A stretch of 64,000 nucleotides of DNA from Phorcus lineatus (lineage: Eukaryota; Mollusca; Gastropoda; Trochida; Trochidae): positions 12,189,016-12,253,015 of the forward strand of contig OV121098.1 of the NCBI GenBank assembly GCA_921293015.1, given 5' to 3'. Each line of letters starts with the position of its first letter. Position 1 is the first letter of the stretch. A program made the position numbers and the translations under genes. The notes beneath the pieces were generated by a model that was given only the letters and a program-made list of their open reading frames with translations, ran no database searches and was not told the DNA's origin. Below, one piece after another: positions 20,490 to 32,127 of the stretch.

Positions 20490-23181
20490 CTATCAACTTC
20501 TAGAATATCCCTGAAACAATTCAATATAGTTAATGAATCCTTTGTATTGTAAAAAGTAAAAACCAATGTTTAAGTCATGAAATTTTCAGTAATGCCCTAG
20601 TTCAATTGACATAATATAAAATGATACTCATTTGACCTCAATCTAAATATCACAAGTTTTCATGCAGTGCCTCATATCCAATCAGTCACCGGAAACATGT
20701 CTAGGCAAAATTTTCATGTATTTGATATTTGTTTAAAATTGATGCTGCCCCGCTTTAAACATTAACACAAAACTTGGATTACTTGGTAAATGAAGACCTA
20801 GACTGTAATGAAGGCTCCAATATTCTACAGTCATGGACAGGGCTACCAGCACTTCTCGCCCTTCTACAGTCTGTCATCCATACTTAAGTGGAAAACAAAA
20901 AAGAGTCGTCTCAAGTCAATAAAATGTTTGCAAGATTAGTTGCCTCAGTCTGAAATGAAATGAAGTATTGTTGGGTACTTATCCTTTTGAAAGCCAAGTC
21001 CAGATTTAAGATTTAAGTCTTATATTATCCCGGTTGGCTCCTAACTAAATGGAATTTAAAGTTCAATTTCTGATTAAGTCCATTGATACCAAAATTTGAA
21101 ATGACGAAAGTTTCTCTTTTTAATATGTATAGACACTACCAAATGAGTTTGGCTTTGCCTTTAAAAAATGTGTTTTCGGATTTGCTAAAGGACAAAGAAA
21201 AGATTAATGTTATTCCAATTCATGATCCTTGAGATTTCTTTCTTGCAATTAATTTGATAAACATTAATCAGGGAGTCGAGCGATCCTCAGTTATTTTTGT
21301 GAAAATACCAAATGTAGGTCAAAATATAGACTTTCTTTAATACAGCAAATAGAAGACCTTAATCACTGTGATAAAGGGATAACCACATAATTAGGAAACT
21401 CAAAACAGTCAATGAGGCAAGGGTGAGAGAATTGCTGACAGATGCTCTCCGCTTGGTCCACGGTTGGAGACGGTCAGTATCGAACATGAGGGGCAATAAA
21501 TTTTCCTGTCATTTAAAGCGTTTATCTGACGACTCTCAGTAGAAATGTTCTTACTGAATGATGTTGTCACTATGCAGATAATATAAGTCACTAGAAATAT
21601 CATTTCTCCAAAGTATATTTATCTTCGTATATTTAATTCATTAATCATTGTTAGCTGTAAGTTATTTTTTTCGATTTTTGTCGTATAAATACTAAAAAAT
21701 GCTCTTTTAGTGTCCTTGTTTCTTTTTATTAATTTAGGAAGCAATGTTCCCTTGAGCTGTTTACTGATTGTTAAACATACCCCTGACTTTATATCGAGGC
21801 ATTACATTAAACATCAAAGCTGCTGTTTCTAGCAAACAATATCTTCAAATAGCAATACTAGTAAATGCGACAGTCGCGTTTACCAAAGTTGACGTTTCAA
21901 GCAAATTTAATAGACGAATATTACAGTTATTCCGATGTCATATAAAATGCATATATAAGATATTCGAAATATAACAAGTTAAATCGAATATACAGGCCAC
22001 TATAAATCCCTATTATAGATAAATAGTATCTTAATTGATAGAAGCCAAAAACATTTACACGATCAAATTGGTTAGATATCTTAAAAAATAAATTCAAAGG
22101 GTTAAAATCAATAGATTGATAGGAGATTTTAGTTCTTGCAGATAAACTATACTACATAACAACTAGAATGTGAGTAAAATGTATATATAAATGTATTTTC
22201 TTAATCAACTAGAATCGAAACATTTAAAACACAATACTTAAAAGAGATTATCATCAAAGATTTATGTTTTTAGATTTTAAAACGGCAACAATCGTGATCA
22301 TTTTTTTTTTTATGCAATGTGTGTGTGAAACGTCTTGGTAATTAAAATCTTAGGCCGGCGCGAGATACCAAGCAGAGTTATGTTCCCTTGAAGTGTGAAA
22401 AACTAAGAGATTTTAAATGCTTTTACTCTTCAAGTACTTTGAAATTACCTCCCTTACGAATGTCCCTAATTCTTGGGTATGATACGAAGGTAATAATCTC
22501 TTTATCATATAATGTCATTTTGAAATAAACCTCCTTTTTCGGTTTATTTTGTGTCCCCTTTACAAACGAAAAGGGCGTATGAATATACCCACGTCATCAT
22601 TAGGCAAACTCACATTCTATTTCGCATCATAGGAAAATGACGTCACACAAGAGAAAAATAGTGCAATTTATCAAACCTTTTACAACAAAAGTGTAATCGT
22701 TTTGTTCGAATAAAACATCACACAAAATACGTCATAAATGTTTTAGATATATATAAACTCGTTCAAAACATTTGAAATTGAAACCGAGAGAACCCGTCGC
22801 CTGCCGTGGCACTTATGTTGGAATCTTTGTCAGGCGGGAGTGTTCAAACCTTCCTCTATACTCTACACTACTATGTGCACTTAGTAGTGTTTGCTCCCAT
22901 TATACATATCAATAACAGCTGTGATGGTACCTTTGATATCGATGTGAACACTATCGCCGATTGACGAGGCGGCTATGTTTGTTTACGTTGACGCTACGTC
23001 ACACCAAACTCGACACATCGTTTGTATTGCCAAGGAAACGTTTTCGGAATCGCTCTTCTCGGTACAGAGCTAGCGAAAGTAGTGCGACCTAGTTACCCTC
23101 ATTTGCATTGTTATCAGGGATCTGATAACATGATTACAAGATGGGTTTATTGCACCGATAACACTGCCCATTATATGATAA
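20490..23181. other. Gene-free spacer before duplication copy 2
   Basis: No supported gene. Composition becomes slightly richer in G+C at 22780-23100, with CCTGCC ... GGCGGGAG able to pair near 22800-22840, but no RNA family was recognised. Confidence 0.45.
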
Positions 23182-23219
23182 GTATGGGTCTCTCCCTTTA
23201 CTTTGTTAGTTTAGGATTA

Positions 23220-23308
23220 GTGAGTGAGTTATTGTTAAACGCCGCTTGGGCAATATTTCAGCGATTAGTGGCGAGGAATTTAATGAAATGAAAATGATTG
23301 AAACAGCA
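23220..23308 (+). mobile_element. SINE-like insertion unique to copy 2
   Basis: 89 bp (TGAGTGAGTTATTGTTAAAC, GCCGCTTGGGCAATATTTCA ...) flanked by a perfect 12-bp direct repeat AGTTTAGGATTA (23208-23219 and 23309-23320). Copy 1 has the empty site near 6868. Confidence 0.75.
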
Positions 23309-23529
23309 AGTTTAGGATTAAGGAAACCTGTTCAAATTAGACTTTGAAAGTCAATATAAAAATACTTTCATTGGTTCGTTCCTTCGGTATGAATATAAAA
23401 TAAAAGTGAATATCTGTGATTAATGGTATCATGGTTTGGACATGTATATTATAGCAGGGTCTAACAAGGCAATGAGCATGCCGTGTAATATAATATTTGA
23501 TTATACATGCTGATGGGTCGCTGATAATA

Positions 23530-23951
23530 CATTCTCTCCCAACAGAGGTAGCTCCGTCATAAATTTCTATACAACCTCTGTCTTAATATGAAAGTTTCTC
23601 GGTCTTCCGGCACTTTCACCTAGCGAGACAATATTGCAACTGAAACTACCTGGCTATACTTCAGCAAATAAAAACAACGAATGCATGAAATTTCGGAAAA
23701 TGGGGCATTTTTGTTATGTAATGACGACTCAAAGTGCAAGGTACATATTCGAATAAAGTTTAGCTTTTGGGAAGCTTACGGAAATATCTTAGGCGATCTG
23801 AATGATAACTTTTGAAACGGCGTCGCTGATTGCACAACTAACATTTATTGCAACCAATCAGCGTCCTACAGTTCGTGCACAAGAAACCTTCGAATTAAGA
23901 CAGAGGTTGTATAGAAATTCATGACGGAGCTACCTCTGTCGGGAGAGAATG
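23530..23951. mobile_element. MITE (duplicate of 7103-7518)
   Basis: Same insertion site, inverted termini and interior as the copy-1 element. It arrived by segmental duplication, not independently. Confidence 0.75.
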
Positions 23952-24634
23952 CTGATAACAATGTGTTCTCAACAAAAAAAACCTCCATGATAAGAAAGTT
24001 ATTGTTGTAAGAGTTTTTTTCTAGCTGAGATCAATGCTATAGTTTTTTGTTATCATAACATACGTATGTTACATGATTAAATGGAATGCTTTGATAACAC
24101 TGTTAATAAATGAGATATATTTCTAAACCTTACTGCCTGTTAGAACGGTACATCGATTGTCTGTGCTCTCATATTGCCTATTTAAAAATTTGAATAAAAA
24201 ACACTTCGTCTTACTTCCGGTACATTGATAACATTCCATTAGATTACGACCATCTGTTGTTTTTTTCAAAAGATACACAATTCCTAAATAGAACCGTACT
24301 ACTGAGCAGAAAAATGTTCCTAAACGTGTTGAATAATGACAAACCAGTTCACTATTATAAGTTCTACAAACATTTGATAAATAAAATCAAAGTTAACCAT
24401 TATTGATATGTAAAAAGCCTTTTCTTTGTATCATGTGACAGTTATTCCCTAAATTAGTCGGTCCTAATTCGATTCTGATCTTTTAGTATGAAGTTCGTCA
24501 TCAATTTTACACAAATCATAGCTCAAGACGACAAAAATACACATGACTTTAGTTTTTATACATATTTATTAATTTAGTTTATTAATTATCAAGTTAGGTC
24601 GAATTATTACTTTCAATCTTCAAGAAATGCAGGC

Positions 24635-24994
24635 TCAATATGTTTGTCCATTTCTTCCGACCCAGAGTGATCCGTAGTTAGCTTTCTGCAGTGTGAACTC
24701 AGGGGTGATGATTACTGAGACATCAGTCCCCGGGTTATAGTTGTCTGCTATTATCCTTCCACTAGTTGTCTTCATCGACAGAAAAGGGTGGGAGGAAGGG
24801 AAGTCAAGGACGTCGCGTGGAGCCAAGGCCACAAATCCAGCAGGTATGAACGGGGTTTTATCCCTTATGGCGGCCTGGATGACCTTCGTATTCAAGCCAA
24901 CTTCGAAATCGATCTGTGTAGGGTTATCCTGGCATCTGCAGTAGATGACTTCGTTTGTTGCGTTAGCCACGTGAGACGTCGTGTTTCCGCCCAT
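24635..24994 (-). CDS. Small protein family, type A, copy 2 (function unknown)
   Basis: 119 residues, identical in protein sequence to 8228-8587; only a few silent base changes are seen. Same MGGNTTS start (ATG 24994), same CxC pair in IYCRC, same NYNPGTDVSVIITPEFTL and WVGRNGQTY end. The 90-nt 5' UTR intron (25002-25091) has conserved splice sites. Surrounding introns and flanks differ more than the coding bases, which suggests constraint or recent conversion. Confidence 0.75.
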   Translation of the reverse strand: MGGNTTSHVANATNEVIYCRCQDNPTQIDFEVGLNTKVIQAAIRDKTPFIPAGFVALAPRDVLDFPSSHPFLSMKTTSGRIIADNYNPGTDVSVIITPEFTLQKANYGSLWVGRNGQTY

Positions 24995-25001
24995 ATTACC
25001 A

Positions 25002-25091
25002 CTGAGAAAATGATCAAGTTAAATAAATCTAAAACGGAATGACACGTTCCATTTACGGGAATACTAGAAATATAACCTTTCAAGCACTTAC
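25002..25091 (-). other. Predicted 5' UTR intron of gene A copy 2
   Basis: Minus-strand GTAAGT begins at 25091 and TTTTCTCAG ends at 25002; 90 nt, as in copy 1. Confidence 0.5.
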
Positions 25092-25428
25092 AACTCAAAT
25101 ATAGTGATTAAGCTACTTCATGATTATACAAAATTACATTTTACTCATCAACGCGCGTATTTGCCTCTCTGTAACATAATTATACATATACATTTAAACC
25201 TATATATTTTCATTGTACCGAACCGATAAGGTTTTGTTGTTTTCAGCAACAGACATGACTTTTAAATTTTACATGACACCATAAGTGAGGTTTTGAAGAT
25301 GTGACTTAAAAAAACTCACATTGTCAAATTTAAAGATGGAAGAGATGTATTGAAGCACTTCTCCTGAGATCACTTGACGGTTTCAGTTTGACTGATAAAG
25401 TTGTTTGCAGTTTCTCCTCGGGAATGGT

Positions 25429-25447
25429 TGACGTCATTAAGCACGTG
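25429..25447. promoter_or_regulatory. CRE-like and E-box sites upstream of gene A copy 2
   Basis: TGACGTCA (25429-25436) and CACGTG (25442-25447) correspond to 9020-9038. Spacing is the same. Function is inferred only. Confidence 0.3.
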
Positions 25448-25488
25448 ATACATGTATGGCGATCAGGTTTCAAATACCTAATTTGATT

Positions 25489-25978
25489 TATTGTCCCGAC
25501 GAGTCTATACTTCTACCCCACGTAATAGAATTTGATAGCACATGACTCATATCAAAGACATTTTTCAACCGCTAATTGGAAACTTATCGTTGCAAATGTC
25601 GTTCTAGCCCATCGACAGTTTAACAGTTTAACACTTTCTTTGTGTGTGTAAATGCAAATGACCTGAACAGTTTTGAAATGATACCGAATTAATTAAATCA
25701 GCTGCCCTTTAAAATTTACGACACAATTTATTGTCCCGACGTATCTACACTTCTACCCCACAGTCACGAAATTGAATTTAATAGCACATGACTCAAATCT
25801 AAGACAATTTTCAACCGCTAATTGGAAACTTATTGTTGCAAATGTCAAATGTCGTTCTAGCTCATCGAATATAACAGTTTAACAGTTTCTTGAGTGTGTA
25901 AATGCAAATGACCTGAACAGTTTTGAAATGATACCGAATTAATTAAATCAGCTGCCCTTTAAAATTTACAACACAATT
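25489..25978. repeat. Tandem duplication, about 245 bp, only in copy 2
   Basis: TATTGTCCCGACG begins units at about 25489 and 25730; both end CAGCTGCCCTTTAAAATTTA. Copy 1 has one unit (about 9079-9327). The second unit here is almost identical to the copy-1 unit, while the first has many substitutions and indels. Confidence 0.8.
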
Positions 25979-26628
25979 ATTTTTTTAGGGCGACAATTAC
26001 ATGTAATCATCCGGACATGCCTTGATCCTTTACGTTAACAATCTAAACCCCTCACTCCAGTGTTCGAAATAAGTTGTTCCCCTGACCAACCTGTGGTTGT
26101 GAAAAAATCAACCAAACCGTCCTTCTTACAATTTGACAACTTCTGAAATATAGACAACTAAGTAGCCTGGCAGCCTTTCTGACCTCTTCTCCGACAAGTC
26201 CTATCTAAGAATTACCAGTTGCCTGGTGGGCAGGAAACTCGTCAATAGTATGATCACAATTGATTGATATGTGGAATATTTGCCTTTCTTATTCAATTAA
26301 CGATATTTTAAAAAGGAATGTGTATGAATAATTTCTTCTTGTGTTTGTCACATCAGGATATGTCACGCCAGAATTCTGTTTTAAAAGGTAGGCCAATGTT
26401 ACTAATGGGAATATCATGACGTATACAGATGAGTAAACTTAGCTATACAAAAATAATTTCCTTTTCAAAATGATCATGAGTGTTGCAATTGGTTTTTTTT
26501 TCAGAACGCAATCCTTGTTGATAAGTAAAGTCATGTCAAGAGTAAATCATGCTTAGATCATCAAAATCAATTACTTTATCTAGACTTTTCATGAAATAAG
26601 ACTTGTAATATTAAGAAAGTTATGCGCT

Positions 26629-26913
26629 CGCTACAATAAGCATATATTTTCCGCGATTTTGGTCAAAATCAGCTACCTGTACCTGTTTAAGCTCGAATCT
26701 GGAGCCCAAACCAAGAATCGGACAGAAAATTCGTATTGCTCAATCAATAGAACACAATGTGATGTAAATTTGATGAAACTTATGATGAAATATGCATTTT
26801 TAAGAAAGTCATCGCGCTCAAGCTTAAACAGGTTAAAAAAACCTGATTTTGACCACTATCGCGGAAAAAGACTAAGTCCAATATATGCATATTGTGGTAG
26901 CGAGCGCGATAAC
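26629..26913. repeat. Foldback element (duplicate of 9966-10275)
   Basis: GTTATGCGCTCGCTACAATA at the left mirrors TATTGTGGTAGCGAGCGCGA at the right. The central arms (CGATTTTGGTCAAAATCAG / CTGATTTTGACCACTATCG) have drifted slightly. Confidence 0.65.
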
Positions 26914-27026
26914 TTATCAATTGTATTCATGTCTTCACAATATTCGAGGTCAACACCATTTCAATAGTTTTCCCGAAAAAGCTTTCAACGTCATTTATGA
27001 AAGGAGTGCTTGGAAACTGAACAAGT

Positions 27027-27300
27027 AAGGGAAACATTTTACCCAACTTTTTAATCAATTCGGTGAACACCGTATTTTAGAATATCTAAAGGCAATTAAT
27101 CCATTTGATAAGTAATAGAATTTTAAACTTTCTGTATCAGCTTTTAACCAACTCTTTTATATTTGCTGATGTTTTTACCACCTTCGTTCTGTAATACCTT
27201 TTTGCTTTTGCAATCATTTTCATTTCATTAAATTCCTCGCCGCTAATGGCTGAAATATTGCCCAAGCGGCGTTAAACAATAACTCATTCACTCACTCATT
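27027..27300 (-). mobile_element. Dispersed repeat with 'GTTTAACGCC' block (copy in duplication 2)
   Basis: Equivalent of 10387-10680, with a short deletion after GTAAGGGAAACATTTTACCC. Confidence 0.6.
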
Positions 27301-27475
27301 TATTTATGAAAGACAATGAAGATGCAATATAATTTCGTTTTTTTAAAACTTTAAAATCTCTAAAAGCATATGTATTACAAAAAGGTTACCGAATAATCCT
27401 TCCTGAATCCTGCCTGAGCGGGACTTCAAATATTGTTTCTTTCATGAAAATTGGTTACTCTATCATTCAGGATTG

Positions 27476-27837
27476 AGCAAATATTAGCAAATATGTCAAT
27501 TGTATGATGATTGCAAATATGTGAGGTGAGGTGAGGTGGTGTTTAACGCCGCTTTCAAGATTATTTCACTTATATCGCGGCTGCTAGTATTATTGCAGGG
27601 AGAAAGCCCGCAACACCATTGTGGCTATGCATTGGGGTGAAACCTGCGAGCATCGGCTGGAACTAGCGAACAATGGGTGGTACTGCGGTGTAACTCAGTG
27701 TAGCATTGCACCCAAACCTGACTGCGTGTAGAACAGTTCTCTACTGCAGACAAAGTTGCCGAGCACCTGGCGGGATTCGAACCTTGCACCTCTTGATCCG
27801 AAGCCGAACGCGCTAACCACTGCGCTATCCCGTCCCC
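27476..27837 (-). mobile_element. tRNA-headed SINE, full length, unique to copy 2
   Basis: The minus strand starts GGGGGACGGGATAGCGCAGT with a perfect A box (TAGCGCAGTGG) and B box (GGTTCGAATCC), both internal RNA polymerase III promoter elements. The body ends with the GCGGCGTTAAACACCACCTC tail. Flanked by a 12-bp direct repeat CATTCAGGATTG / CATTCAGAATTG (27464-27475 and 27838-27849). Copy 1 lacks it. Confidence 0.85.
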
Positions 27838-29335
27838 CATTCAGAATTGACGTGAACAACTTTCCAAAACAAGATAATATTGTTATTGGGCGATATGAAT
27901 TCGGAACCTTGATGTCTCCTTTACGTGGATACGATGATTAATTTTCTACAACTTCCAGTACTACTTAGGTGAATAGTTCATGTTTTCCCTTTAAAAAATG
28001 TGTGTCTATTCACACATTTTTATAAGATTTTGATATCAATTGAAGGTTACACCGGTTCCTTGGTGTTATATATTTATTGTATTTTTCGCATTAATCGAAA
28101 CACCGCCACTTCAACAAATACACCTACACTTTTCTCAATACACCTACATTGCTCAATACACCTTTCTGGTAAACTCACCTAGAAGTAGATACATATCATC
28201 TGCCTGATTAAAAAGTATGCAGAAAAGTATGGAGTTTTTGGCGAGTTCTTAAATATTTTATGCTAAAGCACACATATCACTACTGGGTTCGTTAACCAGA
28301 AAGTTTGTTTTACAGTAGGCTGCGGTCAGACCCTTGTGGAGAAGATAGCCTACACATATAGAGTTCGAATCTCGGTAGAGTCAATATTTTTAAACTTTTA
28401 TTCTTCGGAACATGGTCGATTTTAATCAGACTGACACTCGGAAAAGTATAAGGAATAACTATAACATGTGATTGATTGTTGTAACTACAAACGAATCATC
28501 CACTTTAGTACTAAGTTGTCACGAAAGTTAAGTTAAAGAAAAAGGTGTTTTGCGAATAAGACATAGGTCACTAGTGTAAACATATATGACCGTTATTTAA
28601 AAACTTTTTTTTCGAGACAAATAACATTCCATATCGATAAATACATGATATAACAATATGTGTTATACAAGGTAAAAAGACCTCGAAGAAGTATAGAAAT
28701 TGGCATTGCTGAGGGCTTATGCAATTAGAAGACTACATAAAACTTCAGTGGTGGATTTTAGGCTTGTATTTTTTTCGATATTAAATGAGTGATTTTATCT
28801 AATCTTTTTAACGATGAAACCGAGAACTTTAATTTTTTTCAATCTCTACATCTATTTTTATTTACTTTCATTCTTAAAACAAAAGTGAAATCAAGCGGGT
28901 ATTCAACATTGAAACCATCTAATTTATATACATATTTTCAGGTCTATTAAAGCAAATACAACGCTTGTTGTAAACAATTAACAATGATAGTGAAATTTAA
29001 ACATCAATATAACCGAATCCTGCTTTTTTCATTAACAGAGGCTTTGTTTTACTCTTTCTTTATTATTCCATAAACATATATATGATTGATTCAAATATTG
29101 ACGGGATTTCATCACAGTTCCTCCATCCGTATTTTTGTAACCACAAAATTAATGAATGTTGACACTCACAAAGCAAGTCCGCAAAACAACAATAAAATTC
29201 AAGTGTCACGGGTTCCTGAGATGCTGTTTTCAGTAAGTCGTAACCACAGAATTAATGAATAAGTCCGAAAAACAAAGAAATTCAAGTGTGATTGGTTCCT
29301 ACGATGTTCCTTCTACTGTTTTGAATAAGTCCCCA

Positions 29336-29770
29336 TCATGCATTGTTCTTGTCAAATTGAAACCTTTTCTCCGGAGTTTTCCCCCAGTGTTTCCGTATTG
29401 GCGTCCATTTCTACCCAGCCATATCTTCCCATGCACTGTTCTCATCAGTGTGAATTCAGGGGTCACAATCACTGATATATCCCGTCCCGGGTTGTAGTTT
29501 TTATAAATAAAATCTTCCGCTTTTAGTGTGAATTGATATATGAGGACTCAAAGAGTGAAAACCAAGGTAGTCTCCTGGAGCAATTGCCGCAAATCCAGCC
29601 TCGATGAAGGATCTTTTGTCGATATAGTCAACTTTCCCACCTACATTCCCAATTTTCTCTAGTCCGGCATTCGCTTCGACTTTCAGATCAAACTGTTGTG
29701 GAATATCAAGACACTTGCAATAGATGGTTTCTGAAGACCCATTTGCGATGTGAGATGTGCTTCCGCCCAT
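29336..29770 (-). pseudogene. Small protein family, type B, copy 2, frameshifted
   Basis: Starts MGGSTSHIANGSS at 29770 and follows B1 with scattered replacements (for example FAAIAPGDYLGFHS) up to about residue 89. There one extra base in a T-rich stretch (about 29510-29520) causes a stop at 29501. Past the break the B1-like NYNPGRD...TPEFTLMRT...WLGRNGRQYG is still readable in another frame, and a second, four-base deletion near 29395 breaks the tail. Probably inactive, unless the truncated form is used. Confidence 0.75.
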
Positions 29771-30129
29771 TCTGCCACTTGCCTGGTTAATGTAACGTAG
29801 TATCGTTCTGTATGCCAGTGGGAAACCACTTGAATATCTTAACGCGAATACAGTTGTAAATTGATTGTGCTCACATTTGCTCAATTGAATAATTTCTTTC
29901 TTGTGGAATACCTACGACCACCTATTTACGTTGTCATACAATTACTTTACAAGGCACCTTTACATCGTGTGTTAATACCTTTACCCATGTCACATGGACT
30001 ATATATCAAAGTTATTATTGAACTATAAATAAACAAGGCATATGAGCTTATCTTAGCATAGGTGATCTGCTTTAAAATTCAAATAAATTTTCAGATTTCA
30101 ATGGAAGAAGACTCAGATGCCAGTCGACC

Positions 30130-30162
30130 TTGGTGACCTTGACGTCTTTTTCAAGGTCACCA
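30130..30162. repeat. TGACCTTG hairpin within a repeated block
   Basis: TGGTGACCTTGA and TTCAAGGTCACCA form a perfect stem of about 12 bp around a 7-bp loop. A phrase TTTCAATGGA.GAAGACTCAGA occurs on both sides (about 30095 and 30210), showing a local duplication. Confidence 0.55.
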
Positions 30163-30970
30163 CGACAAACTCTTGAAGCTTAGCACCTAGAGTGTTCATA
30201 TTTGGTGACAGCTTTCAATGGAGGAAGACTCAGACGCCATTTTCAAGGACTGCATGTACATGGTTATTATTCTAACCCTTCATTCCCTATAAAATAGTTT
30301 TATTTGATGATTTCTATTGAACAGAGTTAAACCATGATTTTTTTCCCCCATAATCTAAAATTAGGTTCACATTCCCACAACATATGGTTGACTGTTTCTA
30401 TTTCGGTCAGACGAAATGGACTGAGTGGCGCGTATTTATATCCAATTAAATGGAAAAAATTCTTCTTCATAAAATACTATGAATAATTCTATATAGCAAC
30501 CATTTTAGGCCAGTGATTATCAAACATTTATTTGAAATAATTTTTAGCAAACTGTAGACGCTTTTCCATTTTGATTAGCTTGTAAGACGAACTTTTTACC
30601 TCCAATTATGGTATCAATTTTGTTTCTTAATGTATCAGTTTTCAGCTTTTATTTCAATTTGCTTATGTTTAGTGATCGGGTGTAAGGTTTTTTTTAAAAA
30701 TTATTTTTTCACTGGTTAGTTAGTTTTAATTGAAAAAGTACTGGAAAGTTCTCATAAGTTAAAAGTCTGCCTTCTTTATTTTGCAGCCTATTCACAAAAA
30801 CAACACCTTTTTCAAACCACTCAAAACATTTTGTCTGCCTGTTAGGATATTGCCGTTGTTCAATCAAGATTGTGATTGTAGATCTTGTAAGTTTACAATT
30901 TCTTTCCAGTCTAATAGTATGTCTGTTTGAATGGCATTCTAGAAGTTGTCGGTATAAGGACAACAAGAAT

Positions 30971-31050
30971 TTTATGGATAATCAACTTCTTTATTGTACT
31001 GGTAGCGACGTTTCGGTATAGATTCTTATACCGTTTTCAAGCAATTGGTG
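30971..31050. mobile_element. Partial 'CTTCTTTATT' element
   Basis: ATCAACTTCTTTATTGTACT, GCGACGTTTCGGTATAGATT and TTATACCGTTTTCAAGCAAT match one arm of the elements at 6308 and 46533. The mirrored arm is missing. Confidence 0.6.
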
Positions 31051-31099
31051 ATATGTTAAGATGCATCATTTTTATACGCAAGTTACATATGGATGGAAT

Positions 31100-31820
31100 A
31101 ACAAGGTAACAATGATAACAGGATGAGGTAACAATAATATGAAAGGATACAGGTAGGAAAACATGATAAGATGTGTGGGATTGTCCTAATAGTGTCTCTC
31201 GAAAGAAGATTTTTGAAAAGGTTGGAACTATTTCATTTTGAATGAAGCCACTATCAGTATAACTATATTTAACCATATCTGGTTTACTCTTCCATATAAA
31301 AGTAGAGCACTTTTTGTAGTCTTTAAATAACGCCTTATATTGAATTTAGCAAAGATGAGAATAAATGCTTAACCTTTGATAGTAGAAGTGGTTTGAGAAC
31401 CGTATGTCTGCTACAAGGTCTTAACGTATATCTAGGTACATTATCTGTCGGGCTGGAATGGGCTTTAAATCGAGACACTTCAATAAGGCTAATAGTCTAT
31501 ACTTTTCATCCCGTTTAAAAAGTACGCTCGAATCTGAAAGGCAGAAGGTTTGAAAAATCATTGAAGCGTGACTCAAACACGCACCGTGCACTTTTCGTAT
31601 TGTGAGACAGCATTGAAGGCAGAATTTGATAGCCAAAAACCAGGGGACAACGTACGTCACCCAAGTAATTTAAAGATACTTATTACCGCATCAAAGAAAC
31701 TTTGTTTTCCTTTGTCACAATATCTTTATTGAATGTGACCATATATATAAGTATTTTCCTTGGATGTATTCATAGCAGACAACATATTGAATACGTGCCT
31801 GTATAAAATATCAGTGAGAG
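31100..31820. other. Gene-free spacer
   Basis: No supported gene, RNA or repeat seen on either strand. Confidence 0.4.
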
Positions 31821-31833
31821 ATCCACCATTATT

Positions 31834-32127
31834 GGGGGCGGAATAGCGCAGTGGTTAGCAAGAGGTCCGTGGTTCGAATCCCGCCAGGGGCTCGGCAACT
31901 TTGTCTGCAGTAGAGAACTGTTCTACACGCAGTCAGGTTTGGGTGCAATGCTGCACTGAGTCTCAGCGCAGTACCACCTATGGTTCGCTAGTTACAGCCG
32001 ATGCTCGCAGGTTTCACCGCAATGCATAGCCACAGTGGTGTTGCGGGCTTTCTCCCTGCTATAATACTAGCAGACGCGATATAAGTGAAATAATCTTGAA
32101 AGCGGCGTTAAACCCCAACTCAATCAC
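31834..32127 (+). mobile_element. tRNA-headed SINE, 294 bp, with target-site duplication
   Basis: Starts GGGGGCGGAATAGCGCAGTG with an A box (TAGCGCAGTGG) and a B box (GGTTCGAATCC). A short deletion lies between the two boxes compared with 27476-27837. Ends in AAGCGGCGTTAAACCCCAAC and TCAATCAC. The 12-bp repeat TCCACCATTATT flanks it (31822-31833 and 32128-32139). Confidence 0.88.

Larger units (their letters stand above)
23182..29804. repeat. Segmental duplication, copy 2
   Basis: Collinear with 6843-13013 in the same orientation. It differs by insertions at 23220-23308 and 27476-27837, an extra tandem unit at 25489-25730, a replaced stretch near 28312-28435, fewer minisatellite units, and frameshifts in gene B. 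Gene A and its 5' region are almost unchanged. Confidence 0.9.
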
